Origin: Desulfuromonadales bacterium
GTDB lineage: Bacteria; Desulfobacterota; Desulfuromonadia; Desulfuromonadales; Geopsychrobacteraceae
Assembly (NCBI GenBank): GCA_016931615.1
Contig: JAFGEL010000038.1
Coordinates: 1 to 64,000 of the forward strand
Direction of reading: 5' to 3'
DNA length: 64,000 nucleotides
Shown: in pieces, positions 1-9,456 of the stretch
Layout: each line of letters opens with the position of its first letter
Numbering within the stretch: position 1 is the first letter of the stretch
Program-made: the position numbers and the translations under genes
Notes under the pieces: model-generated
What the model saw: only the letters and a program-made list of their open reading frames with translations
Told to the model about the DNA's origin: nothing
Database searches by the model: none

Positions 1-615
1 ACTGTCTACGCGGTGCGGCTTCCGGGCCATGGCACCACCCCTGACGATCTGGCCCGCCGCACAGCTGAAGAATGGCTGGCAACCTGTCAACGCGGCTATC
101 TGAACCTGAGAGAAACATATCCGTTGATCAGCGCCGTGGGCCTCAGTACCGGAGCACTTCTCGCCATCAAGCTGGCCCTTCACCACTCCCTGGAAAAGTT
201 GATTCTGCTGTCGCCGTTTCTGCGTCTCAAGCACTCCCTGGCACCGTTTGTCAGCTTACTCAGCCCCTTTATTGCCTATCAGAACAAACTGATCTCCCCA
301 GAGGAACAACCCTTTTACTACCAGCAGCGCCCTCTTAAAGGGATCGTCCAGATAGCCCGCCTGAAACGACAGATCAGTTCACAGCTCGTAAAAATTCAGG
401 TACCGACGCTGGTGCTTGCGGCAGAGGGGGACGAGACCATTGCCGCCGGAACCGCCTTGAAACTCTTTTCCAGGTTGGGTTCCCGGGAGAAGATCTTCCA
501 TCTGTACGGCCGGGACGTGCCTCACGTGCTCACCAGCAAGAATAACCCCGAACAGCAAGATGTCCTCAACCGTTGCCGCGATTTTCTCGCCTCTGATAAG
601 GGGATAGCCGGGTAG
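1..615 (+). CDS. alpha/beta hydrolase, 5' end cut by window edge
   Basis: The frame is open from base 1, so the true start lies outside the window; the GTG at 13 is internal. About 204 residues are visible. A serine-hydrolase nucleophile elbow GLSTG (Ser49 of the visible part) follows an HG-containing loop (LPGHGTTPDDL). A catalytic Asp fits in AAEGDET and the His in DVPHVL, in the usual order Ser-Asp-His. The family is that of carboxylesterases and monoacylglycerol-lipase-like enzymes that hydrolyse ester bonds in the cytoplasm. The substrate cannot be told from sequence. Confidence 0.85.
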   Translation, partial: TVYAVRLPGHGTTPDDLARRTAEEWLATCQRGYLNLRETYPLISAVGLSTGALLAIKLALHHSLEKLILLSPFLRLKHSLAPFVSLLSPFIAYQNKLISPEEQPFYYQQRPLKGIVQIARLKRQISSQLVKIQVPTLVLAAEGDETIAAGTALKLFSRLGSREKIFHLYGRDVPHVLTSKNNPEQQDVLNRCRDFLASDKGIAG

Positions 616-679
616 TTCTTTACTTTTATTCAGAATGTGGTTAGGCTTACGGGAAAGCAGATCATGGGAGGGGGCCCCG

Positions 680-1102
680 ATGTATAAATCAATTCAATCA
701 GTTATCCTGTCCGTTTTTTTCCTTACGGTCTTATCAATTCCGGGCTTTGCGGCCGAACCGGACGAGCTCAATGCCATTCGCGCAGCACAGAATTTTCTTG
801 AAATCCTTGACCAATCAGATTTCAGCGTGGCCTGGAACCGCACCAGCATGGTCAATCAGAGCTACACCAATCACCCGGAATGGTTCAGAAAGATCCTGGC
901 CGTCAGGCCCCACCTCGGCCAGGTGTTGGACCGCTCCATGGAAAAAATCAGTCTTCATGACGGCTGGGTAGGACTACCCGATGGGCAGTATCTCAGGGTC
1001 AGCTTCAAGACGGTATTTCTCAATAAAGCAGACAGTCTCGAAACGGTTGTTGTCGTTAAAGAGCAAGGCCGCTGGCTGGTCAGTTCCTACCATCTACGCT
1101 GA
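680..1102 (+). CDS. DUF4019-family exported protein
   Basis: A 140-residue protein with an N-terminal signal peptide (residues 1-24, ending PGFAA). The rest matches the DUF4019 pattern: an AAQNFLEILDQ helix, a VRPHLGQVLDR segment, then LPDGQYLRVSF and a C-terminal GRWLVSSYHLR strand. Function is unknown; the fold resembles small NTF2-like periplasmic domains. I chose the ATG at 680 because the purine-rich GGGAGGGGG lies just upstream and the signal peptide starts there; an in-frame ATG at 635 would add 15 poorly fitting residues. It converges on coaE with only 9 bases between them. Confidence 0.75.
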   Translation: MYKSIQSVILSVFFLTVLSIPGFAAEPDELNAIRAAQNFLEILDQSDFSVAWNRTSMVNQSYTNHPEWFRKILAVRPHLGQVLDRSMEKISLHDGWVGLPDGQYLRVSFKTVFLNKADSLETVVVVKEQGRWLVSSYHLR

Positions 1103-1111
1103 ATCCGTGCC

Positions 1112-1717
1112 TCAGCTCGCGTACTCTTCGAGCAGCCTTTTCCACAACCGGGCCACCTGCTCCTGAGTTTTCTCAAACTCTTCTGAGTTGTCAATAACGT
1201 AGTCGGCCTGTTTAACCTTCTCTTCCTGAGCCATCTGGGCGGCCATCCGCTGCCTGGCCGCACTCTCCGACAGCCCGTCGCGAGCCATCAACCGTTGCAG
1301 TTGTTTTTCTGCAGCGATCTTCACCACCAGCACCCTGTCGACACGTTTTTCCGCGTGCGCCTCAAACAGCAGCGGCGCTTCATAAACAATCAACGGAATG
1401 TCTTTGCGATTCTTCAATGCATTCAGTCGGGCCACGGCCAATGCAGCGATTGCGGGGTGGACTATGGCGTTCAGGCGCGCGCGGGCCTCATCATCGGCAA
1501 AGATCAGCTCCCCCAGGCGCTCCCGGTCCATGGTGCCGTCACCCCGGAGAATCTGCGCGCCGAAAGTGGCAACCAGGGTGGCCAGGGTTTCACTGCCACG
1601 GCCGACAACCTCACGAGCCAGCTGGTCAGCGTCGACAATGACTGCTCCAAGTCTGGCAAATTCACGCGCGACGCTGCTTTTCCCCGAGGCAATATTTCCG
1701 GTGAGGCCAAGAATCAA
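1112..1717 (-). CDS. coaE: dephospho-CoA kinase
   Basis: Phosphorylates the ribose 3'-OH of dephospho-CoA with ATP, the last step of coenzyme A synthesis in the cytosol. The 201-residue length is standard. A P-loop GNIASGKS is at residues 7-14, followed by the DADQLAREVV substrate-site motif and the IVHPAI and EAPLLFE motifs typical of CoaE. No operon partner is visible on the same strand. The start codon is ATG and the frame has no anomalies. Confidence 0.96.
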   Translation of the reverse strand: MILGLTGNIASGKSSVAREFARLGAVIVDADQLAREVVGRGSETLATLVATFGAQILRGDGTMDRERLGELIFADDEARARLNAIVHPAIAALAVARLNALKNRKDIPLIVYEAPLLFEAHAEKRVDRVLVVKIAAEKQLQRLMARDGLSESAARQRMAAQMAQEEKVKQADYVIDNSEEFEKTQEQVARLWKRLLEEYAS

Positions 1718-1848
1718 ACTGTTCTCCTGTGAAAGAGATTGATTTCATGCGTCGTTTAACATAAAGATGAAATCCGGACAATGACGACTAGCTCAGAACA
1801 ATGACAGCGGGACTGAAGCTCATATCAAACCCAGCCGGATGATCATCA

Positions 1849-2700
1849 TTGGATTACGACTTCAAGCACTGCAAACTCTGCCGACAAGCGAGTGCAGAGC
1901 CCCTCTATCAGCTCGGCGATTCCAACGTTTATTGCTGTAAACAGTGCGATTTTCATTTCCTTGATCAGCTGGACAGCCCGCCCGATTCTGTCCCTGAAAA
2001 GAATTTATCGGCTGCATCGCGACGCTACATTGAGAGCAGAAGCAACGAGGGCGCCCATCTTCACCCCAGCCGCTTCGCGCTGCTGCAAAACCTGTCAGGA
2101 ACATCCCCGCTGAAACTGCTGGATATCGGTGCCGGGCTGGGGCAGTTTCAGCTTTTGGCCAAACGCCACGGTTATGAGACTTTCGGTATCGAACCGAGCA
2201 GCCTGCGCCGTCAGTACGCCCGGGAGACCTTTGCCCTGGAGCTTTCCGATCAGTTGGTCGACAGTGATCACTGGCAGATTCATTACTCGGAATTTTTCGA
2301 CCTGATTACCCTCTGGGACGTCATCGAGCATGTCAACTTCCCGCGCGAGACTTGCACCGATGCCCTCAGACTTCTCAAGCCGGGCGGGATCCTGTTGCTC
2401 GACACCCCTTCGCGCAACGTCCTGCCCTACCGCCTGAGTGAACTCACGTACCGGCTCAGTCGTGGCTCGATCAGCCTCTTCCTGCCCGGATTCTATTCTG
2501 CCCTGCCTTTCGGTCACAAACAGATCTTCACCCCGAAACAGCTGGGCAGCCTCCTTGAGGAACTCGGGCTTGAGATCATTCACCAGGCCAAAGCATATCC
2601 CCACCAGCACAAAAAAGATAAAATCATCATAGCCGCAGTGAAGCCGCCGCGATCTGCGGATCAGGCCATCAACTGTCCGCCGTTGACCTCGATAACCTGA
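1849..2700 (+). CDS. class I SAM-dependent methyltransferase with N-terminal zinc ribbon
   Basis: A 283-residue protein. Residues 8-33 carry two Cys pairs (Cys8/Cys11 and Cys29-30/Cys33) that look like a zinc ribbon. The SAM-binding motif I, LDIGAGLGQF, follows near residue 90, then the acidic LWDVIEHV motif and LKPGGILLLDTPS. This layout is common in methyltransferases near surface-polysaccharide or sugar genes, but no such genes are adjacent, so the substrate is open. The start is TTG with a weak ribosome site. The 3' end overlaps the convergent SDR gene by 40 bases. Confidence 0.8.
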   Translation: MDYDFKHCKLCRQASAEPLYQLGDSNVYCCKQCDFHFLDQLDSPPDSVPEKNLSAASRRYIESRSNEGAHLHPSRFALLQNLSGTSPLKLLDIGAGLGQFQLLAKRHGYETFGIEPSSLRRQYARETFALELSDQLVDSDHWQIHYSEFFDLITLWDVIEHVNFPRETCTDALRLLKPGGILLLDTPSRNVLPYRLSELTYRLSRGSISLFLPGFYSALPFGHKQIFTPKQLGSLLEELGLEIIHQAKAYPHQHKKDKIIIAAVKPPRSADQAINCPPLTSIT

Positions 2701-3482
2701 CCGGTCACATAGCCGCTCAAACTTTCCGCGGCAAGATAGAGAGCTGTCCCGACACAATCCTGAGCCTCGCCAAGGCGTTGCATGGGAATGCTCAGGCGTG
2801 TTTTGTCGAGCTTATCCCGACTTGAAAAGCGTTCATGGAAAGCCGTATCAATGGTTCCGGGCGACAGAGCGTTCACGCGGATATTCAATTCTGCCAGTTC
2901 TCTTGCCAGGGAACGGGTCAGGGTATTTACGAAGGCTTTCGACGCACTGTAGATGGAGGATCCGGGGCTTCCGCCGGTGCGCGCTGAAATTGAACTGACG
3001 TTGATGATACAACCTTTTTTCTGCCGGGTGAACACCGGCAAAGCGGCCCGACAGGTCGCAACCACCGAGCGGGCGTTAAGGTTGAACACCTGATCGATGA
3101 ACTGATCGTCAATCTCCGCCAGCCGACGGCGTGCCACCATACTCCCGGCGTTATTGATCAGTACGTCAAGACGGCCGAAATGTTCGACAACCTGATCGAC
3201 CAGCGCTTTACAGCCCTCAACTTCAGCGAAGTCAGCACAAAAGGTCGCCATTTCTCCCCCGGCGGAGGTTATGTCCTGCTTCAGTCCGGCTATTTGAGAC
3301 GGGTCGCTCCGGTAAAAATGCACGGCGACCCTGGCGCCATAGCAGCCAAAGCCCTCAGCAATGGCGGCCCCGATACCACTGCCGCCGCCGGTAACAAGGA
3401 CGACCTGGCCTTTAAGTTCGGCACCCGGAAAATCATGGGGCTGATGCATAATCCGAGCCTCCTGTTCGCTGTTTTCACTCAT
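2661..3482 (-). CDS. short-chain dehydrogenase/reductase (SDR)
   Basis: A classical SDR of 273 residues. The cofactor motif TGGGSGIG is near residue 31, the NNAG motif follows in LDVLINNAG, and the catalytic Ser-Tyr-Lys is present (NVSSIS, then YSASK). It is most like FabG/glucose-dehydrogenase-type enzymes using NAD(P)H. The start overlaps the glpK stop by 4 bases (ATGA), so the two are co-transcribed and translationally coupled. That suggests a polyol or triose substrate, but this is inference from position only. Confidence 0.85.
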   Translation of the reverse strand: MSENSEQEARIMHQPHDFPGAELKGQVVLVTGGGSGIGAAIAEGFGCYGARVAVHFYRSDPSQIAGLKQDITSAGGEMATFCADFAEVEGCKALVDQVVEHFGRLDVLINNAGSMVARRRLAEIDDQFIDQVFNLNARSVVATCRAALPVFTRQKKGCIINVSSISARTGGSPGSSIYSASKAFVNTLTRSLARELAELNIRVNALSPGTIDTAFHERFSSRDKLDKTRLSIPMQRLGEAQDCVGTALYLAAESLSGYVTGQVIEVNGGQLMA

Positions 3483-4963
3483 TCAAGAACCCGTGACACC
3501 GCTTTGTGCCAGCCTTTCAGCAGTTTCTGTCGATGAGCATCATCAATACACGGACTGAACAATGCATCCCGCTGCCAGTGGCTGGTAATGTCGTTTAACG
3601 ACTTGAAAATCCCCAGTTGAATGCCTGTCAGGTAGGCTGCCCCCAGGGCCGTTGTCTCGGTAATTCGCGGACGCTCAACGGGAACCCCGAGCAGGTCAGC
3701 CAGAAACTGCAGGAACCAGTTGTTGGCCGTCATTCCACCATCAACCCGTAATGTCTTGGAAGTCGCCTCACCATCCCCCTGCATCGCCTGCATCAGGTCA
3801 TAAGTCTGGTAGCCGACCGATTCCAGCGTCGCCCGGGCAATTTCGGCAATTCCGGTATCCCGGGTCAAGCCGAATATGGCCCCCCGAGCATTCGGATCCC
3901 AGTATGGGGCACCAAGACCTGTAAAAGCTGGAACCAAATATATTCCCTTGTTTGAATCAAGCGATCCGGCAAGGCCTTCAACTTCAGCGGCTTCACTGAT
4001 TAATTTTATGCCGTCGCGAATCCATTGAATTGCTGCACCAGCAACAAAAATCGATCCCTCGATAGCATAGTGGGTTTTTCCTGCGACACGATAAGCAATT
4101 GTCGTCAACAATTTATTTTTTGATTGAAAAGCTTGTTCACCGGTGTTGAGCAAAACAAAGCAACCGGTGCCGTAGGTACTCTTGATCATTCCCGGTTCAA
4201 AACACGCCTGCCCGATCGCCGCAGCCTGCTGGTCACCAGCGATACCGCCAATCGACAGAGAACGACCAAAGAGCTTTGCGTCACACATGCCGAATTCAGC
4301 GACACAGTCCTTGACCTGGGGCAGCACGGCTGCGGGAATTTCAAACAGCTCAAGTAATTGCTCATCCCATTGCTGAGTGTGAATATTGTACAACAAGGTT
4401 CGCGATGCGTTGGTCACATCGGTGGCGTGAACCGCTCCACCCGTCAGGCGCCAAAGGAGAAAAGAATCGATCGTACCGAAGGCCAATCGCCCTGATTCGG
4501 CTTTGGCCCTGGCGCCATCAATATGATCAAGTATCCAGCGTAGCTTCGTCGCAGAAAAATAGGGGTCGAGCAATAGCCCTGTTTTTTCTACAATGCATTT
4601 TTCCTGCCCTGCATTTTTGAGCTGCGAGCAAAAATCAACCGTCCGCCGATCCTGCCAGACAATGGCATTATAGATAGGTTTTCCAGACTTACGATCCCAG
4701 ACGACCGTCGTTTCACGCTGATTTGTGATGCCTAATCCTGCAACATCGAGGTTTTTATCGTAAGCTTGCCCGAGAGCCTCTCGACAAACCTCAACGACTG
4801 AATTCCAAATTTCCTCCGGATCATGCTCGACCCATCCATCACGGGGATAATACTGGGAAAACTCCTGCTGAGCCATGGCAACACAGTCACCTGACGCAGA
4901 AAATATCATCGCCCTTGAACTGGTTGTCCCCTGATCGATCACAAGAATATGGGGCTTGCTCAT
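3479..4963 (-). CDS. glpK: glycerol kinase
   Basis: Transfers phosphate from ATP to glycerol to give sn-glycerol 3-phosphate in the cytosol. At 494 residues it has the usual FGGY-kinase length. The N-terminal [12 protein letters not shown] phosphate loop, the ITNQRET segment, TDVTNASRT and the C-terminal [12 protein letters not shown] motif are all characteristic of GlpK. It is divergent from glpD, which uses its product, so the 121-base gap between them should carry the control of glycerol use. No glycerol facilitator gene is present here. Confidence 0.96.
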   Translation of the reverse strand: MSKPHILVIDQGTTSSRAMIFSASGDCVAMAQQEFSQYYPRDGWVEHDPEEIWNSVVEVCREALGQAYDKNLDVAGLGITNQRETTVVWDRKSGKPIYNAIVWQDRRTVDFCSQLKNAGQEKCIVEKTGLLLDPYFSATKLRWILDHIDGARAKAESGRLAFGTIDSFLLWRLTGGAVHATDVTNASRTLLYNIHTQQWDEQLLELFEIPAAVLPQVKDCVAEFGMCDAKLFGRSLSIGGIAGDQQAAAIGQACFEPGMIKSTYGTGCFVLLNTGEQAFQSKNKLLTTIAYRVAGKTHYAIEGSIFVAGAAIQWIRDGIKLISEAAEVEGLAGSLDSNKGIYLVPAFTGLGAPYWDPNARGAIFGLTRDTGIAEIARATLESVGYQTYDLMQAMQGDGEATSKTLRVDGGMTANNWFLQFLADLLGVPVERPRITETTALGAAYLTGIQLGIFKSLNDITSHWQRDALFSPCIDDAHRQKLLKGWHKAVSRVLE

Positions 4964-5084
4964 AAAAACCCTCCCTTCAGTTAAAGCTAAGAGATGAATT
5001 GGTTTTTCGCTAACTTTGAGAAGCGCATCACATAAACATATTGTATAGTATTTTTAAAAACCTTGCCCACTTCTACATTTTGGA
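4964..5084. promoter_or_regulatory. divergent glpK-glpD promoter region
   Basis: An AT-rich 121-base gap between two divergent glycerol genes must hold both promoters. A stretch around 5036-5060 (ACATATTGTATAGTATTTTT) looks like promoter sequence. I see no convincing palindromic operator, so the regulator is not identified. Confidence 0.45.
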
Positions 5085-5093
5085 TTGTTGCTT

Positions 5094-6710
5094 ATGGGAC
5101 GCATAGAAAACCTCAAAAACCTGAAGCAGAATGATATTTACGACCTTCTGGTCATCGGCGGCGGCGCCACCGGTTGCGGTGTCGCTCTTGATGCAGCCTC
5201 ACGGGGTTTAAAAGTTGCACTGGTCGAAAAGAACGACTTTTCCGAAGGGACCAGCAGTCGCAGTACCAAACTGGTGCATGGCGGGGTTCGTTACCTTGAA
5301 ATGGCGGTAAAAAAGCTCGATCGCGTTCAGTACAACCTGGTCAGGGATGGTCTTCACGAACGCGGCCTGCTGCTGAAAAATGCCCGCCACCTGTCAAACC
5401 GCCTTTCCCTGGTGACGCCGCTCTATAAATGGATTGACGTTCCCTACGTTTTTGCCGGGTTGAAATTTTATGACGTGCTGTCCGGCAAACAGAATATCGG
5501 CCACAGCCGGCTGCTCAGTCGCAAAGAAGCGCTGCGCCGCTTTCCCGGGCTCAAGTCCGAAGGCCTGAAGGCCGGGGTGCTTTACTACGACGGCCAGTTT
5601 CACGATGCGCGCATGGCCCTGGCCCTGGCGTTGACGGCGGCAGAACAAGGAGCCGTCATCAGTAACCATGTCGCGGTCAGCGGAATTATTAAGGAAGACA
5701 ATAAGGTTTCCGGTGCACAATTGACCGACTCGCTAACCGGTGACAGCTGGACCATCAAAGCCCGCGGCGTTATCAATGCCACCGGGCCGTTTGTCGACCA
5801 GATCCGCATGATGGACGATCCCGATGCAGCAAAAATCCTCACCGCCAGTACCGGGATTCATATCATTCTCGATAAACGCTTTGCGCCCCCCGACACCGGC
5901 CTGATGATTCCGGAAACCGAGGATGGACGCGTCCTGTTTGTCTTGCCCTGGGAGGATCACGCTATCGTCGGGACCACCGACGAACCGGCGGAAATCACCG
6001 AACATCCGAAGCCGCTGGAATCGGAAATTGAATATCTTTTACGTCATGTCACCCGCTACTTTAATCTCAGCGTCAAAAAAACCGATATCAAAGCGGTCTG
6101 GTCCGGTCTGAGGCCCCTGGTCTCAGATCCCAAAGCCGCGGATACCGCCCGGCTTGCCCGCGATCATGTGATTGTCGACAGCCCCGACGGGCTGCTGACG
6201 ATTGCCGGCGGAAAATGGACCACCTATCGCAAGATGGCCCTGGATACGGTTGATCATGCCATCAAGGTTTTTAATCTCACGCCCCCCAGAACAACGTGCC
6301 AGACCGAACACCTGGCGATTCTCGGCAGCGCCGCATATCGCGAGGATGGGGATCAAGTCCTGATTGAAAAATACGGCTTTGAGCCTGATGTCGCCGCCTA
6401 CCTCAATCGCACTTACGGCGACCAGGCCGACAAGGTGGCCGAACTCACCCTGCAGGGTTACGCTGCCCGGTTGGTCGATCATCATCCGGTCCTGGAAGCG
6501 GAAATCGTCTTTGCCGCCCGCCACGAACTGGCCGAGCGTGCCATTGACGTCCTGGCACGACGCATGCCTCTTGCGCTTCTCGACACGGAAGCGTCAAAGT
6601 CGGTTCTTCCGAGGGTTCTGGAAATTATGGCGAAAGAGCTGGGCTGGGATGAGCAACGTCGGCAAGAGGAACAACTGTGGACGGAAGAGCGTTTAAGCGA
6701 AGCACTCTAG
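5094..6710 (+). CDS. glpD: aerobic-type glycerol-3-phosphate dehydrogenase
   Basis: A membrane-associated flavoprotein that oxidises glycerol 3-phosphate to dihydroxyacetone phosphate and passes electrons to quinone. The N-terminal FAD dinucleotide motif (VIGGGATGCGVALDAA) lies near residues 20-36. The family motif TSSRSTKLVHGGVRYLE follows, then SGLRPLVSD and a C-terminal DAO_C-type domain. The length of about 538 residues is typical. In-frame TTG codons at 5085 and 5088 precede the ATG at 5094; none has a strong ribosome site, so the start is uncertain by 3 residues. It divides functionally with the divergent glpK. Confidence 0.93.
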   Translation: MGRIENLKNLKQNDIYDLLVIGGGATGCGVALDAASRGLKVALVEKNDFSEGTSSRSTKLVHGGVRYLEMAVKKLDRVQYNLVRDGLHERGLLLKNARHLSNRLSLVTPLYKWIDVPYVFAGLKFYDVLSGKQNIGHSRLLSRKEALRRFPGLKSEGLKAGVLYYDGQFHDARMALALALTAAEQGAVISNHVAVSGIIKEDNKVSGAQLTDSLTGDSWTIKARGVINATGPFVDQIRMMDDPDAAKILTASTGIHIILDKRFAPPDTGLMIPETEDGRVLFVLPWEDHAIVGTTDEPAEITEHPKPLESEIEYLLRHVTRYFNLSVKKTDIKAVWSGLRPLVSDPKAADTARLARDHVIVDSPDGLLTIAGGKWTTYRKMALDTVDHAIKVFNLTPPRTTCQTEHLAILGSAAYREDGDQVLIEKYGFEPDVAAYLNRTYGDQADKVAELTLQGYAARLVDHHPVLEAEIVFAARHELAERAIDVLARRMPLALLDTEASKSVLPRVLEIMAKELGWDEQRRQEEQLWTEERLSEAL

Positions 6711-6793
6711 GTGCATATCTTCATTCAGGTCAGCCACTCCTTTTCGAAGATATTGCTCCGGCAATAAAACAGTGCCGCCGATTGTGTTGGACG

Positions 6794-6817
6794 TCATCCC
6801 CGCCTACGCCGGAATGA
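6794..6817. repeat. REP-like imperfect palindrome
   Basis: TCATCCCCGC, a 4-base loop, then GCCGGAATGA. Eight of ten pairs match. The sequence resembles the dispersed GTCATTCCCGCNNNNGCGGGAAT intergenic elements of many proteobacteria. A single copy is visible in this window. Confidence 0.4.
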
Positions 6818-6904
6818 TCCAGATTGTAAAGCTGCTTCAATATCAGGGGACAGTTATGCTATGCAGCGCTCTGTCAGTTCTTGAAATCGGAGGGAGGAAC
6901 CCTG

Positions 6905-7708
6905 ATGACGGTTTTGCTGCTCTACAAAATCTTTATCACCATGTTCGCAGTTCTGGGACTCTCTTTCGTCGCCGAAAAAATCAGCGCCAGGCTGGCAGGT
7001 CTTCTGTCAGGCTATCCGATAGGCACCGCCATAATCCTGCATTTTTACGGGCTTGAATATGGAGCAGATTTCGCCGCTGAAGCGGCGATCTACAACCTTT
7101 GTGGGTTACTCGCGTCACAATGCTTTGCCTATACATATTACCGGGTGACAGAGCGGACCGCTTCACTCTTCTGGCCTTCGCTCCTTGCTCTGGGTGGTTA
7201 TCTGCTTCCGGCCCTCATGATCAGCCAGACAAAACCTTCCAGGCCGGCGGCTCTGGCACTGGCCGTCTTTGCAACGGCAATCTTCTGTATACTGCTTCGC
7301 AAGCATAAAATGAAAAAGCTGGAAACGCCCCGCTCCTGGTCTTCTCGCCTGATTGCCGAAAGGTTGTTTTTCACCGCGGCTCTGGTTCTTCTGGTGACCG
7401 AGCTTGCCGATATCGTTGGGTCAAGTTGGGCCGGCATCTTTTCAGCCTTTCCCGTAGCCCTCTATCCCCTGGTATTTTTACTGCACAGAGAATCCGGCCC
7501 TGAAACGGTGCGAACGCTACTCGGTAACTTCCCGTACGGCCTCTGGTCAGTGATTGCCTACTCTCTGACGGTGTCACTGGTTTATCCAATCTACGGGGTG
7601 ATATGGGGGACACTGTTCGGCTTCTCGGTTGCGACCGCCGTATTGATGATCGTTGGGATAAAACCTTTGTTGAATTACTGGAAGGATCAGGGACAAAGGA
7701 GCCTATGA
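6905..7708 (+). CDS. hypothetical polytopic membrane protein
   Basis: About 267 residues with roughly eight hydrophobic segments. I do not recognise a family with certainty. The two halves carry similar motifs, LLSGYPIGTAIIL early and IFSAFPVALYPLVFLL late, which suggests an internal duplication as in small two-repeat transporters. The ATG at 6905 is chosen because CGGAGGGAGG lies 8 bases upstream; the in-frame TTG at 6881 has no such site. No neighbour points to a substrate. Confidence 0.7.
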   Translation: MTVLLLYKIFITMFAVLGLSFVAEKISARLAGLLSGYPIGTAIILHFYGLEYGADFAAEAAIYNLCGLLASQCFAYTYYRVTERTASLFWPSLLALGGYLLPALMISQTKPSRPAALALAVFATAIFCILLRKHKMKKLETPRSWSSRLIAERLFFTAALVLLVTELADIVGSSWAGIFSAFPVALYPLVFLLHRESGPETVRTLLGNFPYGLWSVIAYSLTVSLVYPIYGVIWGTLFGFSVATAVLMIVGIKPLLNYWKDQGQRSL

Positions 7709-7862
7709 GTTTCCATGAGCCAGGTATTGACACTCAATGCAGACCAATCGCCTCATTTTCGGCCAGAGCCACCCACCCCTTTTTGTGCAAATCAATGCCG
7801 TCTGGCTATGGGGAAACAGTGGTCCACTATCAAATAATTCACCAGTTTCGAGACTGAATTGA

Positions 7863-7908
7863 TTGACAGATAAGACCCTCCTCGCTATGATGCGCATACA
7901 GTGCGCAT
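7863..7908 (+). promoter_or_regulatory. ccdAB promoter and palindromic operator
   Basis: TTGACA at 7863-7868 and TATGAT at 7886-7891 are 17 bases apart, a near-perfect sigma-70 promoter. A perfect inverted repeat, ATGCGCA (7890-7896), TACAG, TGCGCAT (7902-7908), overlaps the -10 end and runs up to the ribosome site of ccdA. This is the expected place for CcdA/CcdB autorepression. Confidence 0.8.
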
Positions 7909-7918
7909 GGAGGCATTT

Positions 7919-8152
7919 ATGAGAAATACCGCTCGCAAGCAATCGGCCAATCTCAGTATTAGAAGTGATCTTCTGCAGCAGGCCAAAGAATACAAAATCA
8001 ATCTATCAAAAACTCTGGAAGATAGGTTGGAACAGATTCTGAAAGAACGCGATCGTGAAGAATGGTTGAAAAACAATCGCGAAGCGATTACAGCAGCCAA
8101 CGACTATGTTGATTGCAAGGGGCTTTGGAGTGAAGAGTTAAGGCAGTTCTGA
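7919..8152 (+). CDS. ccdA: type II antitoxin CcdA
   Basis: A 77-residue antitoxin. The N-terminal part (ARKQSANLSIRSDLLQQAKEY) matches the ribbon-helix-helix DNA-binding domain of CcdA, and the C-terminal WLKNNREAITAANDYVDCKGLW region matches the toxin-binding tail. It binds and neutralises CcdB and represses its own operon. The ATG at 7919 is preceded by TGGAGG at 7908-7913; an upstream in-frame GTG at 7901 lies inside the operator and is unlikely. It overlaps ccdB by one base (TGATG). Confidence 0.92.
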   Translation: MRNTARKQSANLSIRSDLLQQAKEYKINLSKTLEDRLEQILKERDREEWLKNNREAITAANDYVDCKGLWSEELRQF

Positions 8153-8454
8153 TGGCTAAATTCGATATTTATACCTCGCCATCCAGCAGTGCGGCCTACC
8201 TGGTGGACCTCCAGGATGAACTGATCGATATGCTTTCGACACGAGTCGTTGCGCCCCTGGTTCCCATTGAGGATGTCAACAAAAGGATGAAGACCCTCAA
8301 TCCCGTAATTCGTTATGACGGAACCGATTATATTCTTATGACGCATTTGCTGGCGGCCATACCACTCACGGCCCTGAAAAAGAAAGTTGGCTCTGCAGTT
8401 TCGCAACGTGACGAAATAATAGCTTCGCTGGATTTCCTGTTTACCGGCATTTAA
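8152..8454 (+). CDS. ccdB: type II toxin CcdB (gyrase poison)
   Basis: A 100-residue CcdB homologue, the length of the F-plasmid toxin. Family motifs include YLVDLQDELIDMLSTRVVAPL and the PVIRYDGTDYILMTHLLAAIP core. In known members the C-terminal residues insert at GyrA and poison DNA gyrase. Here the protein ends FTGI rather than the F-plasmid FWGI, so the Trp important in F-CcdB is Thr. I recall similar TGI endings in chromosomal Vibrio homologues, so activity is still plausible. Translation is coupled to ccdA. Confidence 0.92.
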   Translation: MAKFDIYTSPSSSAAYLVDLQDELIDMLSTRVVAPLVPIEDVNKRMKTLNPVIRYDGTDYILMTHLLAAIPLTALKKKVGSAVSQRDEIIASLDFLFTGI

Positions 8455-8578
8455 CTCACGACATTTGAGATGGAATCGCCAACGGACAACCATCAATTCT
8501 GTTGAGGGCATTTTCAACTCTCATATTTTAGTTTAAAATCTTTGATCGCTCTCTCTCAAAAAAGAAGGGACATTTAAA

Positions 8579-9188
8579 TTGAGCCTTCTCACCATACTCG
8601 ATCTGTTGGGAACAATGGCATTTGCCGCCTCCGGAGCTCTGGCAGCGATACGTCGAGATATGGACCTCTTCGGGGTACTGGTGCTGGGTGTTTGTTGTTA
8701 CTGCGACAGGAGGTGGGACTCTCAGAGACATCATTCTTGGTGCCCTCCCACCTTTCTGCATTCAGAATCAAACGTATCTTTATCTGTCGATTTTTGTTTC
8801 GCTAGCGATTTTTTATTTCAACAGAAAACTCGATTTTTTAAAAAGTCCTTTACTCTATTTCGACGCTGTCGGTCTGGGGACTTTCGTTGTCATTGGTACC
8901 AGCAAGGCGCTGAGTTTCAACATTGGTTTTCTGGGAGCGGTCTTGATGGGGGTCATGACGGCCACTGCCGGCGGATTGATAAGGGACATGCTATCCAACC
9001 GAGTCCCGTTAATCCTCTGCAAAGAGGTCTATGCTTCAGCGTGTCTGGCTGGTGGAGCTCTGTTGGCGATACTGAGTTGGACAAACGCCCATTCTGGAAT
9101 TTCGGCATTGCTTTCAGCCACTCTTATAATCGTGCTGAGGCTTTTGGCAATTCGCTATAACTGGTCACTTCCTCGTGCAAGGGAATAA
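8579..9188 (+). pseudogene. TRIC-family membrane channel gene, frameshifted
   Basis: The product would be a UPF0126/TRIC-type membrane protein (two repeats, each ending in a glycine-rich GGGTLRD or GGLIRD motif), thought to be a cation channel. The first 38 residues (MSLLTILDLLGTMAFAASG) are in one frame and the rest, from VTATGGGTLRD to LPRARE, in another. The shift lies at a tandem TGTT duplication, 8689-8692 and 8693-8696. Removing one copy restores LGVVTATGGGTLRD, exactly what the family has there. Start TTG at 8579 with AGAAGGGA upstream. The reading is either a recent mutation, phase variation or an assembly error. Confidence 0.85.
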
Positions 9189-9456
9189 AGTCAAAATACT
9201 GCCCGCAAAACCCGTCTAAAGGTGAAAGACAAATCAAGGAGGATGTGTCTGAATGACCCGTTTTCTTATGATCTGGGAAGAGTCATACAAATCGTCCGGT
9301 TGTTCCAGGACGACATGTCTCCTGTCAAAACAACGTTAAACTTCTGCGATCTGGCAGGCAAGAAAAGGAGCGGCGAGAGAGCTCAAAATCTGATTCATTT
9401 GAATAGCAACGTTTCATATAAATTCCGAAGCGTTGTTATTCAACTTTCGGTCATCG
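9189..9456. other. intergenic stretch, no supported gene
   Basis: An AAGGAGG at 9236-9242 precedes an ATG at 9253 that opens only a 28-codon frame. I see no homology to anything and no clear repeats. It could hold remains of a lost gene. Confidence 0.4.

Noticed and set aside
2095-2757. A 220-codon frame antisense to the methyltransferase
   Set aside because: It overlaps the methyltransferase and SDR genes on the wrong strand and has no family signature.
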